This document shows, piece by piece, positions 20,544 through 31,746 of a DNA stretch of 64,000 nt (the stretch's first letter is position 1; each line of letters starts with the position of its first letter). A model generated the notes under the pieces. It searched no databases and was not told the DNA's origin. It saw nothing but the letters and a program-made list of their open reading frames with translations. Position numbers and translations under genes: made by a program. The stretch comes from Lentinus brumalis (Eukaryota > Basidiomycota > Agaricomycetes > Polyporales > Polyporaceae). Location: the NCBI GenBank assembly GCA_001792895.1, contig MARA01000021.1:558001-622000 (forward strand), in the 5' to 3' direction.

Positions 20544-22714
20544 TCAATCACGAGCAGCGTGCTCGACGAGCTCCGCCGCGGCCTTGGACCTTGGCGTGAT
20601 CTTGCTCTTGAACTTCTTCGGACGTCTGCGCGCCAGTCAGCAGTCAGTCACGGACAATCAATCACCCGGGCAAGTCGCCCACGGTGGAGCAGAGCAGGCA
20701 GGCAACACTCACGAGACACCTCCGGGCATGAATTCCGCCTTCGGGAAGGGCTGGCCCTCCACCGCAGTGATGTTGAACGTAGCCAAGAACTGCGCGATCA
20801 TGAGCCAGCTCGAGTCCTCCGAGAAGTACTTGCCCGGGCACACGCTGCGTGCGGAGACGCGCGTCAGTGTCCAGTAGACGTCAGAAGGTGTCATGGTGAG
20901 ACTCACCGGCGACCGAAGCCGAAGACGAAGCGACTGGGGTCGTTGGTGCTGCAGTCAAACGTTCCGTCTTTGCGGAGGAACCTCTCGGGCTTGTATGCGT
21001 CGGGGTCTGGGTAGCGCTCCGGGTCGTGACAGATTCCCCTGCGAGGCGCCTGTCAGTGGTGGCAGGCGTGATGCGACGGTACGGAGCGCGTACCAGACGT
21101 TGCCCATGACAATTGCCCCGCCGGGAATGTGCATGCCTTTGTAGACGTCGTCCGAGCGCAGCTTGTGCGGAATGCCTGGTTCGTGGAGAGCATGTGAGCC
21201 CCTCGGCGTCTTCGGTGACAGGACGCAGGCCGCACGTACCAGTAGGAGCAGGGGGGTGCCAACGGAACGTCTCCTTCATCATAGCCGTGATGTATGGCAG
21301 GCTGTCCTTGTCGGAGTAGTCAGGGAGTCGCTGGTTGCCTACGACGCGATCAATCTCCTCTTGCCCCTTCTTCTGGACCTCAGGGTACAGGATCATCGCC
21401 AGGAGGAACGATTCTGCGTTGCTGACGGCCTGCAATGTTGCCCCGCGATCAGTAAATGCATCAGTGGATACGCGAAGAGACACACAGTATCGAAACCAGC
21501 TGTTTACAAGAAGGTCAGCACGTCGGTCCGCGCAAAAATTACTACGACGAACCTCCATACGCGAGCGTCGCGGTGTCCCGGATCGTGTTCTCTAGCTCAG
21601 ATTCGTCTGCCGGAGCCATCTCTTGAAGCAGAGTTGCAGCGTACGATGTCCTGGCTGTGCCCTTCGCCTACAACACCAGAGTGAGCGAAGCTCCCACGCA
21701 TAACATTGTTGCTTCAACGAGTTTGGCGACGTACCAGTGACTCCTTGACTTGAGCAAATGGCTTGCACCTCATGTCCTCCAAGTCGGTGCGCCACCGCTG
21801 CAGTCCAGGAAGAGCGGTCTGCCCGCCCATCCACGACGGAAGCCCTTGTACTAGATAGGCGCATTTCAGCCAAGAACGATCTGGCCGAGTTGGGACACAG
21901 AACCTACCGATTGCCAACGGGTTGAGCAGCCACAGGGGCGGACTGAGACCGACGGCGACGACGTCCATGACATGCTGCGCGGTCTGCACAAACGGATCCT
22001 GCGCGTCCTCGACCGTGACTCCATACGTGACGTCCATGATCAGCTGGCCGGCGCGACTGCACGGACAGATAGGCTCAGCATGCAAATATTACGCCTGTCG
22101 ATTTACAAGGCACTTACAGCTGGATGTGCTCGAACACGCCTTCAGGATCGCGCAGGAGGTTCTGCAGGTACCTCGCGACGACGATGCAGTGCGATGGCTC
22201 GACGGAGCGCAGGAACGCTTGGTTGGTGTACTTCTCCTGGAGGAGGCGGCGCTGCGAGCGCCACAACTGGCCATAGGGCATGAACCCAAAGTTCCATTTG
22301 CTATGTCCGACCCTGAAAGACACGCCATAGTAAATAAGCGCACGTCGCGCAGAGAGCTGCAGTAACTCACAGGTCGATGAGAGGGAAGGCCGGGCGGTCA
22401 GAGTAGATGCCGAAGCGGCCCTCGAGGAGGTCGTTCGTCGCCTCCGCCGAGTTGAGGAGGATGATCGACTTGCCGAACACCTGCAGGTGGATGACATCGC
22501 CATAGATCTTGCCCCACTCGGCGAACGTCCTCCAAGGGTTGTTACGCGGGATGTCGAGGATGTTGCCCAGTATAGGCAGGGGCGTGGGCCCAGGCGGGAG
22601 CTTCGACCGCGTGCGGCTGCGGCTCCAGTACTGCACGGCGGCAGAGACGAGCACCAGCAGGAGCGCGCTTGCCACGAAGGTGGGTGAAGCACGGGGAGTA
22701 TCGACGAGGGCCAT
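20544..22714 (-). CDS. Cytochrome P450 monooxygenase
   Basis: Heme-thiolate monooxygenase, probably ER-anchored, of the multi-intron fungal type near the O-methylsterigmatocystin oxidoreductase-like group. ATG at 22714; exon 1 (22714-22371) carries an N-terminal membrane helix ([16 protein letters not shown]), then the Pro-rich hinge [14 protein letters not shown]. Later exons give [12 protein letters not shown] (C-helix region), [21 protein letters not shown], the K-helix [13 protein letters not shown] (ExxR), [11 protein letters not shown] (PERF motif), and the heme loop FGFGRR/VCPG split by an intron, with the Cys ligand present. The C-terminus is [19 protein letters not shown] and the TGA is at 20546-20544. 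Introns are short and numerous. All key residues are present, so it is likely functional. Substrate unknown; it lies on the same strand as the NRPS-like relic and the UbiA gene. Confidence 0.9.
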
Positions 22715-24245
22715 CGTGTGGTCGCAAAACGGGGGCGAGAGACGACGGACGTGACGACCGGAGAAAGAGCGACGGTAGCGAAGCTTCGAGGACGAGGACC
22801 CTTGCGCCTGCAGCTAAGCTGCCGCGATACGGTGTCGCGTACGGCTTATGGGGAATCCTGTAGGAGGCCAGTGATCGCGATGCTGATTCTGCGCTCCCTC
22901 GTTCACGTCAGAAGCTGTGTAGCCACTGTAGGACTGGCTGAGATGAGGCGAACAGTTGGCCGGCGTGTGCACAGCTTCCGCGGTCCGTGATGAGGGCACT
23001 TCTGCGACTAGCCCCGATGCCATGTGGAGTGCCGAATGATGAAGTGGCCGCTGGCGAAGAACCCGCACGCGTGCTTGCCGCAACATCAGATTCCGATTCT
23101 CATGTAGGTTCTGCGCCCTAGCACGGCTGTTGCGGAGACTTGCGGAGATCAGGGAAATTCATCAGAGACCGGTGCTCCATCTACGGCTTTGACTGCGCCG
23201 ATGGTCTTGCAGATTTCGAAGCAGGGTGCAGATATCTGTTGGGAATTCACCCATCGGCATTTGAGGAAGACCGCTGACACCCCGCCAAAAGTACCCAAGC
23301 CATCTGGATCATCCCGCAGCGAGACTTTGCTTCCTATCGCCGATGTTTCAAATCATGAGTTGAAGCTGCCAAAAGCTCCAGAGGACACAACCGGAGTCGT
23401 CGATGAGTTGAGATGAACATGTGGGTGAACACGTTCGCTGAGGATACGTAAGTCCAGGTACAGCACCGGCGCCTATCGTGCGGTTCAAGTCGGTTCAACT
23501 AGCGCACGACTTAATTCAGCTCAGAGACGTTCACCCTCCGCATTGAGCTGTCCTGCCAAATAATGATACGAACATCTAACTAGTACTAACATATAGCAGA
23601 TAGATACTCCAAGAGCCAAGATCCATCCAACGCGTCCTCTCACTGACATCTGACTCGTTCAAAGTATAGTCTACATCCGAGGCTAGAGTCTAAGTATACC
23701 CTCGGACCCAGGAACTCCTGGACAGCCTGGCTCGGATACTTACAGCGCATCAATCTCATCCTCATACAGCCGCAGACACACGCCTCGGCGCGGCGGGCTC
23801 CAGTGGCTTCGCGGACGACGTGACGAACACCGCGCCGCACGATACCTGTTTTTCTCGCGCTCAGTACCACACCTACGTTCGCGATGAGGGATGGGACGAA
23901 AACCTACGGGCCACTGGATTGCAGGTCGAGCAAACGAGGTAAGTAAGTACGTGACAGCTCGACATCCGCACGCGGAAGCAGCCGAAGCTAGGAAGAAGCA
24001 CGCACAATCAATGGAGCGAGTCCCATGGCATCTGCGAGCACATGCGGATATCCAGGGACCAACAAGATGCACGGAGCGGATGCACACCAGAGATCTGCTC
24101 AAATGCCCGGAGCCAGGACTGAACCCAAACATTCACGGAACACGGGCATTGTGTGCGCCGCTATCCGCTTCCCAGTCTGTGTGTGGCGCGCGATGATCAG
24201 CCCCCACCGCCACTGGGACCCATATGTCACGCATTCCCCGCTGAG
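22715..24245. other. No gene recognised; upstream region of the P450
   Basis: Contains the P450 promoter. A minus-strand frame ending VCLRLYEDEIDAL runs into a strong GTAAGT donor near 23740 and may be an or a leftover exon; no partner exon was found. A 75-codon plus-strand frame (23189-23416) is unsupported. Confidence 0.4.
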
Positions 24246-24792
24246 GTTAACCAGCCCGCGGCGGGTGATGGGGATGGGCTTCGGGAGTGCCGTCGCCCTC
24301 GCTGACCAAGACGCGCGTTGTGCCAGTGACCTCGAGCAGGTGCGCGGTGACCAGCGGGTGGCGAGAGGGGAAACGCGATGTAGCCCAGACTCATGATCGC
24401 AACGTTCACGTGGATGACTTAGCGTGTCTTCGAGCGCGCGTGTGCGGGGGTTGGGATGCGTTCGCGAGGAACGGTACGCACCAGCCGCGCCGATGCTCCT
24501 CCAAGTAGGTAATATCATGCGAAGCGCCCGTGTCCAGATGCGAGTACGTGAAGACGAGGTGCTTGAGACTGTGCTCAGCCTAGTACGCGTACAGCACTGG
24601 AACCGATGATCCATGCGTGAGCTTGGCTGCCTCGAAGGTCGTATGATTGACACCCTGAGGGGTCGGGGTGTGAGCGGTAGCGGTAGCTGTAACCGTCGTG
24701 CGCAGCGACAAGGAGTCCGAAGTACGACGAGTATCTGGGCCTTTAAAAGCTACGCGTTTGAGCCAGTTGACAGACGAATAACGACCCGGCAT
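24246..24792 (-). pseudogene. NRPS-like adenylation enzyme, N-terminal fragment, disrupted
   Basis: Remains of the N-terminus of an AMP-binding, NRPS-like (adenylation/reductase type) enzyme, which activates carboxylic acids as adenylates. ATG at 24792. The reading PQGVNHTTF then HLVFTYSHLDTGASHDITYLEEH matches the opening of fungal NRPS-like adenylation domains (PQGLNxTTF, HPxFxY, TITWxE). Further on come MSLGYIAFPLS and, in another frame, RHPLVTAHLLEVTGTTRVLVSEG, equal to the family's GYIxFPxSPRNxxxAxxHLLxxTG block. The gene is dead: an in-frame TAG at 24582-24580, a frameshift after FPLS, missing sequence between the blocks, and no downstream catalytic A-domain motifs. It lies between the P450 and the LINE. 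Confidence 0.7.
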
Positions 24793-24982
24793 GAGCGAGA
24801 GACAGGCATCATGGATAGAGCACGTACGAAGCTGCAGACAGTCTTAAGATGGATGCGAGCTGTATCCACCGGTCAGAAAAGGCAGAGAGCCGAGTACACG
24901 TCGCCGAAGGGTTCGAGCAGGGCAGAGGGGAGTAGCTTCATGATGCAGACGAAGTGCAACGCCGTGACGATGACGGGCGGAA

Positions 24983-24995
24983 GAGAGAGACGCTG
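24983..24995. repeat. Candidate target-site duplication, left copy
   Basis: The 13-bp sequence here (15 bp if two leading A are counted) recurs exactly at 37205-37217 immediately after the poly(A) tail of the LINE. It contains a GA run, which weakens but does not remove the signal. Confidence 0.6.
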
Positions 24996-26357
24996 GGGCG
25001 CGCTCCTCTCCCTAGTACCACCATCAACTGCGAATTTCCCACGGTCAATGGTCTATGGAGCAGGCTAAACTGTGCGGTGGAGATCAATAATATTGAGTCT
25101 ACGAGAACATGAACAGAGGGGGAACCCTTGATCCTACGCAGAAAAGCGAGAGAAACAATGAGAAACTGAGAATGATCTGGTGATAGAGCTGCGCGACTCC
25201 GGCGCCTATGCGCTGGCAAGCAGGAGCACCCAGAGACGAGAGTGCAGGAGACCCCGAGTCGACGGAAGGTCCTGGCGCAACGCTGCGATACAACGTCTCC
25301 CCTGGAAGATGGAAACTGCACCAGCAGATGAGGTGCAACCCCAGGAGCGGGTGACATGTTCTACTATGGGGCAGCTCTCTCCTGTCCGAGCCGAGCCGGA
25401 TTGATTCAAAGCGGGTTGGAGACAGCCTGAAGAGGTGAGTCGAGCGCGCGGGTCGGATGAAGGCGATCCGCTTGCGTCCTATTTCAAGCGCACTCCCGCA
25501 AGCAGAGGGACGTTAGCGAGGTCGGGGAGGTCGGTATGGTTAGGAAGGACAGAGATGTTGCAAATACCTTCCTGAATAATAGTTCTCATGAGCAGATGCT
25601 ATCCGAGGATTGACTGGAGGAGCGGCCGAACGACGCAACGCATACGATCACGTCAGGCAGGCACTTGCGTGATTCTCGGTGCGCCGGAAACATATGGCAA
25701 GATCTGTTGAAGTGCCAGTCCCATGATAAGGACCTATGGCGTGAGGTACGCGTGCGCACGGTGGTTCCAGAAATGGTGAGAGGCTCCAGGTCAGCTGAGA
25801 CACAGGAGGCCTAGCGTGAGGAGTAAGTTTTCAACACGACTCTAGAAACTCTGAGGTGAGGCGGCAAGAGGAGATCGGCTGACATATCAGAAGCATGTGG
25901 AGGCTTGGCGGAAACGACATCATACGCAATCATGGTGTTTGAGTGAGGTCACCTCCCTCTGAAGCTGTTCTTAAAAGCTTGCAGTGAGCTAGTGAGATGC
26001 CCTACCTCGGCCCCGAACATGGGGGATGCAGCCTCACACTCCTTAACCGCGCGTCTCTGGAAACTACTTAATCTCTGCATGGCAACGTGTAACGAGGGGC
26101 AAACTCTACGCGCACCACGTCAGTGATTTAAACGGCCCTCACATCTCCACCCAATCCTCCAAACGCATCTGCTGGACACGCCCAGCTCCCCACTCTTTTG
26201 TCCACGTCCACCGCAGCTCAACCTGTCGGGCAGCGCAAGTCTCCCCAAAAACACGACCTGACGATCCTCACGAACATCTCCGAAAAACCCCGTACAGCCT
26301 ACACGGCTTTAAAATTCCTGTGCGCGTACGGACGTGAGCGACAAGGGTCAACAGAAG

Positions 26358-27083
26358 ATGAGCTGCGAGAGGAACAAACGGAGGGACGGGCAGACGGAGA
26401 GGAGAGGCAGCGAGGGGATGAAGAAGAGGACGAATGAAGGACGGAACGAGGAGGAGGTGACTGAAGCGGAGACTATCGTCTGCGCGTGGTGGAAAGGGTA
26501 CGGGGCCCCGCACGAGAGACCCAACGGTCGGAAGGCCCTGGCTCACATGTATGAGACTCAGCTGAAGCCGACGAAGCCTCTAAAAGAAGGAGATAGAATC
26601 AGGCTACTAGCAATGTCAACGACCAAGAAACCCGCACCGATCGAGTCCATCGAGTGGTACGAGCCGTACGATCCCCACGTTCACGGCGAGGTCATAAGGA
26701 TAGTCGTCCTGGGACAAGGATGGGCGAGGGCTACGGTGATGAATGAGTGCGGAGGAAACACGGTGGCCGTGATCGACTTGGACATACCGTACGTACCGGG
26801 CGCAACGATCTGGACGAGCTGGACGGCGGCGCCGATCGAAACTCTGGTGTGGACAGGAGAGACCCCGCGAGGTTGCTGGAGCTGGAGGGAGATGTCCGCG
26901 AGAGGAGCATGTAAAGGAAGGGCATGCGGCCTGAAAGGCGCGAGATTCGAGGACGAGTGGTTCTTCAGAGTGGCCGCGAAGGACGGAAAGGCACCCAAGG
27001 TGACTGAGACGTCGGTGATGAAGGAGGAAGGGAGAGGTGTGCACGCAATCCATCTGTGGCTGAAGTATGAGGACTACGAGTAA
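26358..27083 (+). CDS. Upstream ORF of unknown function in the LINE 5' region
   Basis: A frame of about 241 residues from the first ATG at 26358 (open from 26334). The N-terminus is very basic and Glu-rich; the rest has a globular composition (WYEPYDPHVHGEVIRIVVLG, VAVIDLDIPYVPG, a Trp-rich stretch near CWSWREM). It ends GAGTAAGTAC, so the stop codon overlaps a good splice donor. No family recognised. It could be an extra LINE ORF, a captured host gene, or an independent element. Confidence 0.4.
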   Translation: MSCERNKRRDGQTERRGSEGMKKRTNEGRNEEEVTEAETIVCAWWKGYGAPHERPNGRKALAHMYETQLKPTKPLKEGDRIRLLAMSTTKKPAPIESIEWYEPYDPHVHGEVIRIVVLGQGWARATVMNECGGNTVAVIDLDIPYVPGATIWTSWTAAPIETLVWTGETPRGCWSWREMSARGACKGRACGLKGARFEDEWFFRVAAKDGKAPKVTETSVMKEEGRGVHAIHLWLKYEDYE

Positions 27084-28486
27084 GTACTGGTAAAGGAGAG
27101 GGAAGAGTGCAATACAACCTACGGACCGCGGTCTATGCGCAGGCAAACGAGATGCTGGGAGACCGATGACGTGCAAAGACAATAGTAAAGACACCTGTGC
27201 AGAGAAAGATCAGAGACAAGCCGAGCGTGATCATCTCGGCACGTACTCTCACTAATGTTGAACCGCGAAGGGACGCGCAGCGCGCGCAAACGCGAGAGTG
27301 CGAAGGCGACGTTGCTCGGAAGTCGGGCGAACGTCTCTGAAAGCGAGTATGCAGCGTCAAAGACGGATACGATAAGCAAGACATCTCCTCGATCAAGGGG
27401 GAAATGCTGGCGGCAAGAGCTTGGACGAAAGCACAGGGTAAGCAGGACGGGCGCGCAGCTCGACGAGCAAGACGCGCGCGCGAAAGGCGGGTGGAACGCA
27501 CACAGAAGACGCAGAAGGCGCGGAGGACGCCGAGAGCGCAAGCAGGCAGGAGAAGGAGAAGAGACGGCGCTGATGACAGAATCTGACAATCGGGCGGCGT
27601 AACGCGACAGGAAACCCAATCGGATCGAACGCGAAGACGAGAAGCGGTCAACAAAGACTCACCGAGGTACGAGATCAAGTCGGATCTTGCAGATCTGAAC
27701 GTATTGAGTCTGGAAGAGGGAGACTTGAAGGCGATCGCCATGGATCAGTGAGGTGTACGTACCTGCGCAAGACCAGTCTGGACTCCAGTAGAGGACGAGG
27801 CACGGCTGAAGGCCAGGAAATGAGCGACGGGAGACTGGGATTGAGCACGAGGAGCTTAACAACGTTAGACGACTGACGGTTGCTGCATAGCAGGAAAGGA
27901 AATCGACGTACTGCAAACGCGGACTTGGTCTACCTTGACGGAAGGGACGCGTGTACTGGTGATGAGTAGGAGACAAGAAAAGGGAGGAGATGGCAGCATC
28001 CAACGAAGCTAGAATGAGAGAGAGAGCCGCAAGATCAACGAGTGGTAGGAGTCGGACAGGAGTAGAGGACGGCGTATGGTAGAAGCTGACCAGAATGGGA
28101 CGCGCGCTTGGAACGCACGACGAATGTGGAATAAAGTTTGTGATCTTGATTGACGCACGGGTGAGGTTAAGGAAATCGTACCCCTTCCTCCTGCCCAAAC
28201 CGCGCAAACGCTCGTCCGTCGTCGCGGCGGCGACCGCGATCCCGTCCTACCGACAAATAACAACGACACACACCATGCCTCGCAGCGGTAGGCACGGACG
28301 ACGCGTCTTTCTGGGGAACCAGACGTAAAAGCGTCCAAACAGACCATGACAAGGGAAACGACTTAATTATCAAGGCCTGGGAGACGAAGAATTCCCCGCC
28401 CACTCTCTCTCTGCCAGCGCGCTGGCGTCTCTCCTCCTCTGCTCCCTCCACCACCTCCCTCTGCTTGACGCCGACCTGCTGAGACG
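27084..28486 (+). other. LINE internal region without a clear gene
   Basis: Purine-rich on the plus strand. The long minus-strand frames here (Ser/Arg/Leu-rich, for example 27741-27133) look like shadows of this composition. I see no gene. Confidence 0.4.
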
Positions 28487-29709
28487 ATGAGCGCGAGACG
28501 TACCTCGAGGCAGTATAGAACCGTGCCGGATCTATCGACCCCCGTGAGTAGCACCGCTGCTGGCTCAGTTATGCATGACTGCTCACCGTCGCACACTGCG
28601 TATACGACACATAAGCAGAAGAACAATGTGCAAGACGCAGCGACGAGCTTGACGGCGGACGAGGTGTCGAGGGAGGAGGACGTCCAGGTGAGCTGAACAT
28701 CTCCGTACTTCGAGCTTTGGCCAACAAAAGGCAGGGCGACGTACGTCGTATCTCGTCCCCACCTGCGCCTGCTATGGAGACTGGCCCGATCTTGAACGAG
28801 CCCAAGCCCGAGCTGAACGCGACACACGCCGCCGAGCAGAGGGAGTCGAGCACGGACAGTGCTCCCCTCTGGGCCGCGCTCGGTGACCTGCCAAGACCTG
28901 CCCCGACGCTGGCGCTCTTTGACGAGCACGAATCATCCTCCTTCGAGGACGGAGAGTTCGATGAAGTCGAGGACCAGGGCCCACCCCCGAATCAAGCTGC
29001 AAACTACGTCGGAAACTCCGAGGACGCCCACGATCGGTACATGAGCCTGGACGAGATAACTAGTAAGCACAGGCCCTCCCTCCCCTTCCACGACCACGAG
29101 CCGACCGCCCGTAAGCGGTCATGGACGGGCTCGGCCGCTAGTGACGAAGAACGACGAGCGGCGAGGAGGCAGCGAGTTACTGGCCAAGTCCTCCCGCAGC
29201 AAAACGCGCTCCCGCCGATCCGGGAGTTGATGAGGAATCCCTGGCGCGGGACGAGCGAGGCGAGAGAGGTTAGCTACGCGTTTCCGTCTCCTGTATCCCG
29301 GCCGGCAACGTCACGTCTGCTGTACGAGCGTAATGAGTCTCCATTCTACCACGACGAGCACGCGAACGTCTCTGGACACGCACCCACTCTCCGAGGCTCT
29401 AGTATCGACTCTACTCCGGAGGCGTCGGCCACGGGCGAGCCTGCAAGCCGAGCCAGTGTACCCTCACGGGCGAGCTCGCGGCAGGAATCGGTGGCCATGG
29501 AGATGGATGAGGAGGAGGGCGAGCTGAAGCGTAGCTCTCTCCTTCAGCCCCGGGACCCAGGCGACGAGTACAGGAGGCAGCTCACTCCAAGAGCGGCGGG
29601 AGCAATGCACGATCTCTCCGAGAGCTCCTGTCAGACCCGGATGCTCTCTCTGGGACTGAACGAGAGCAAGAACGACGCGAACGATGGCGAGGCGGGTACA
29701 GGCCGCTAG
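28487..29709 (+). CDS. LINE ORF1, N-terminal part
   Basis: Starts at ATG 28487 (MSARRTSRQYRTVPDL). The frame stops at 28696, but a 47-nt GTGAGC...GGCAG segment (28688-28734) has the form of an intron, and its removal joins in phase to a 325-residue stretch ending at TAG 29709. This stretch is hydrophilic and rich in Ser, Glu, Asp and Pro, with EDGEFDEVEDQGPPP and an Arg-rich motif (EERRAARRQR), as in disordered N-termini of LINE ORF1 proteins. From about 29,570 a second frame, the one used by the C-terminal part, is also open, so a single frameshift probably separates the two. Confidence 0.5.
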
Positions 29710-29795
29710 AACGCGGCACGGCCGGACCTAGGACGGAGAGATGGAGAGACGAGCTCGAAGAACTCCGGAGGGTAGAGAGGGACGAGGATGAGGAT

Positions 29796-31289
29796 ATGGA
29801 CCGTCGCTCTCACTTCTCTGCGCTGCCCAATACGAAGGCCTGGGAGCATAGTCATGGGAAAGGAGGAGTGCAGGAGACGTACGTCAATGCCGGCAACGCT
29901 AGAACGCCCGGGAGACGTACAAACTTCCAGGACCCCGCCGGACACGGGCATGAGACGCGTACGAGCGAGGATGGAGGGAGATACTCGCACATCTCTCAGG
30001 CGGGAAGAAGCCGCTATGACATGATTGAGGAGGACGAGGACGTCCGAACCAGCGGAGACGCAAAGGAGAACGGACACGACCTGGAGTGGTGGCAGGAGAA
30101 CAGGACCTCGAGGATGCCGTCTGCGCTTGCAAAGGAAGACGAGTTCGAGGACGTCCCGGCGGTCGTGACGAGTCCGCACAGCGATCGCTGGACGATTCAC
30201 CAGAGCGATCCCGAAGAACGCTTCACTGGCCTCTCCAAGGAGTGGATGAGAGCAGTCTGGAAGGACGAGAAGCCGATCGTGCTTTTCACTGTCTTCAACT
30301 ATAGATTCACGAAGAATCAAGAGGTCAATCGTCACATCGACACGAACGTTACGGCGATCACCACGTACCTGACGGGCGAAAAGGATTTCCACGTCGTGCC
30401 GCCGGACCCGGAGTGGCGACATGATATACGCGCACGCGACCTCCCCTATCTGTGGGTCATCCGAGGACTGTCCGAAGCGGCGGCCTGGGAGATGATAAAG
30501 CTCCATGTCATCTCGGCCAGAGGCGTTTCTATCATAACGCACCCAAAATCTCTTGAGAATCCGCGCTTCGTTTGCGGTCTGGCGGGCTTCCTCAGGCCGG
30601 ACGTCAAGGCAACAAAGGAGGCGGTTCTGGATATCCTCGGCTCCGAAGGCATGCTGATGAAACTCGCCGCGATGGTACGCTCCAACGAGAGACTCGGGCA
30701 CTTGTCGATCGAGAGGCGCGTCGAGAAGATTGTTGAATCCCTTGACATTCGCTTCATGGCGACAAAAGAGGACGGCGACGTCGCGAACGTGTACATCCTC
30801 CCGCCGTCCGACGACATGGACGAGTGGAGAGAATGGGCAGACGTTATGCGTGGCTGCCGCTTCAACGTGTTCATAAATGGTACTGGTACGGCGAGGAAAG
30901 CTTTCTACTGTGGAGGGTGTCGCGGCGTTGACCACGAGGATCAAGAGTGCCCCATCCCCCTGATGAAGGGATGGAAGGGGCCCCAGGCAGGGGATAGGTG
31001 GCACTCGAAGTACTGGGAGCCGGAGCATGCGAACGGGAGGAGGCCGGAACGCGGTAGAGGACACAGTCAGCGAGGATCGGCGCCCAGGGCACCAACGACA
31101 GCAACCAAGTTCTTGACGGCAAACGGAAGAGGCGCGAGAGGAGGGTCGATGGGTCCGGTCAGAGGCCGCGGCCGAGGCCAGACGAGAGGCTATGGCGCAC
31201 GCGCGGAACACGAGCAGTACGGAGGAATGAGAGGGGCGGGCACGGCGAGGTCTCCATCGTTCCAGGAGGCTTGGACGGCGAGATTCTGA
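29796..31289 (+). CDS. LINE ORF1 protein with CCHC zinc knuckle
   Basis: 497 residues from ATG 29796 (the frame is open further upstream). ORF1 proteins bind the element RNA and act as chaperones. After a hydrophilic N-terminus, residues about 145-355 form a globular region (LPYLWVIRGLSEAAAWEMIK), followed by a Cx2Cx4Hx4C knuckle, CGGCRGVDHEDQEC, near residue 370, and an Arg/Gly-rich tail (RGRGRGQTRGYG) typical of RNA binding. It ends at TGA 31289, about 460 bp before ORF2. Confidence 0.8.
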   Translation: MDRRSHFSALPNTKAWEHSHGKGGVQETYVNAGNARTPGRRTNFQDPAGHGHETRTSEDGGRYSHISQAGRSRYDMIEEDEDVRTSGDAKENGHDLEWWQENRTSRMPSALAKEDEFEDVPAVVTSPHSDRWTIHQSDPEERFTGLSKEWMRAVWKDEKPIVLFTVFNYRFTKNQEVNRHIDTNVTAITTYLTGEKDFHVVPPDPEWRHDIRARDLPYLWVIRGLSEAAAWEMIKLHVISARGVSIITHPKSLENPRFVCGLAGFLRPDVKATKEAVLDILGSEGMLMKLAAMVRSNERLGHLSIERRVEKIVESLDIRFMATKEDGDVANVYILPPSDDMDEWREWADVMRGCRFNVFINGTGTARKAFYCGGCRGVDHEDQECPIPLMKGWKGPQAGDRWHSKYWEPEHANGRRPERGRGHSQRGSAPRAPTTATKFLTANGRGARGGSMGPVRGRGRGQTRGYGARAEHEQYGGMRGAGTARSPSFQEAWTARF

Positions 31290-31746
31290 GACGTCAGAGA
31301 GCGACGTCTGGCTACCAGGTCTCGGAAGCAAACAAGTAGTATACTCTTAAGGCTCAGCTAATTGAACTCACCTCTCACCCGACGGCGTCGACGCAGTATG
31401 ATGGTCGCCGTCTAAGGCGACCAGATGTGCACTTGACGCTCCGCGACGTGAACGACTAACCGCAGCAACAGACGGATCAGCATCCGCAAACGGTATAACC
31501 GGCATGGTACGCACCGGGGTGGCAGCCGGATTCTGCGTGGTACGGCATTGCGCAGCAACGATGCCGACAATTACTAAGCCACGACTGGGCCCAAATTTAC
31601 TGGTCTAGGCGCAGGAAAGCCCAGTCGTAATACTTCAAGCGGGAGCCTATTCAGGCTCGACCACTCGCGCGAAAGCAAAGCGCTAGCTCGAGCTGCTGCA
31701 AGCTCGATGTGCGCATGGTCGCTGTGGTGGGGAGATCCTCACCTAG

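Noticed and set aside
24530..24600. Reading HLVFTYSHLDTGASHD first taken as a metallo-beta-lactamase HxHxDH motif
   Set aside because: The histidine spacing is wrong, and the surrounding PQGVNHTTF and GYIAFPLS...HLLEVTG blocks fit the N-terminus of an NRPS-like adenylation enzyme much better.
27133..28350. Long minus-strand frames rich in Ser, Arg and Leu
   Set aside because: They lie opposite purine-rich LINE sequence and have no ordered segments or splice structure; they look like compositional shadows.
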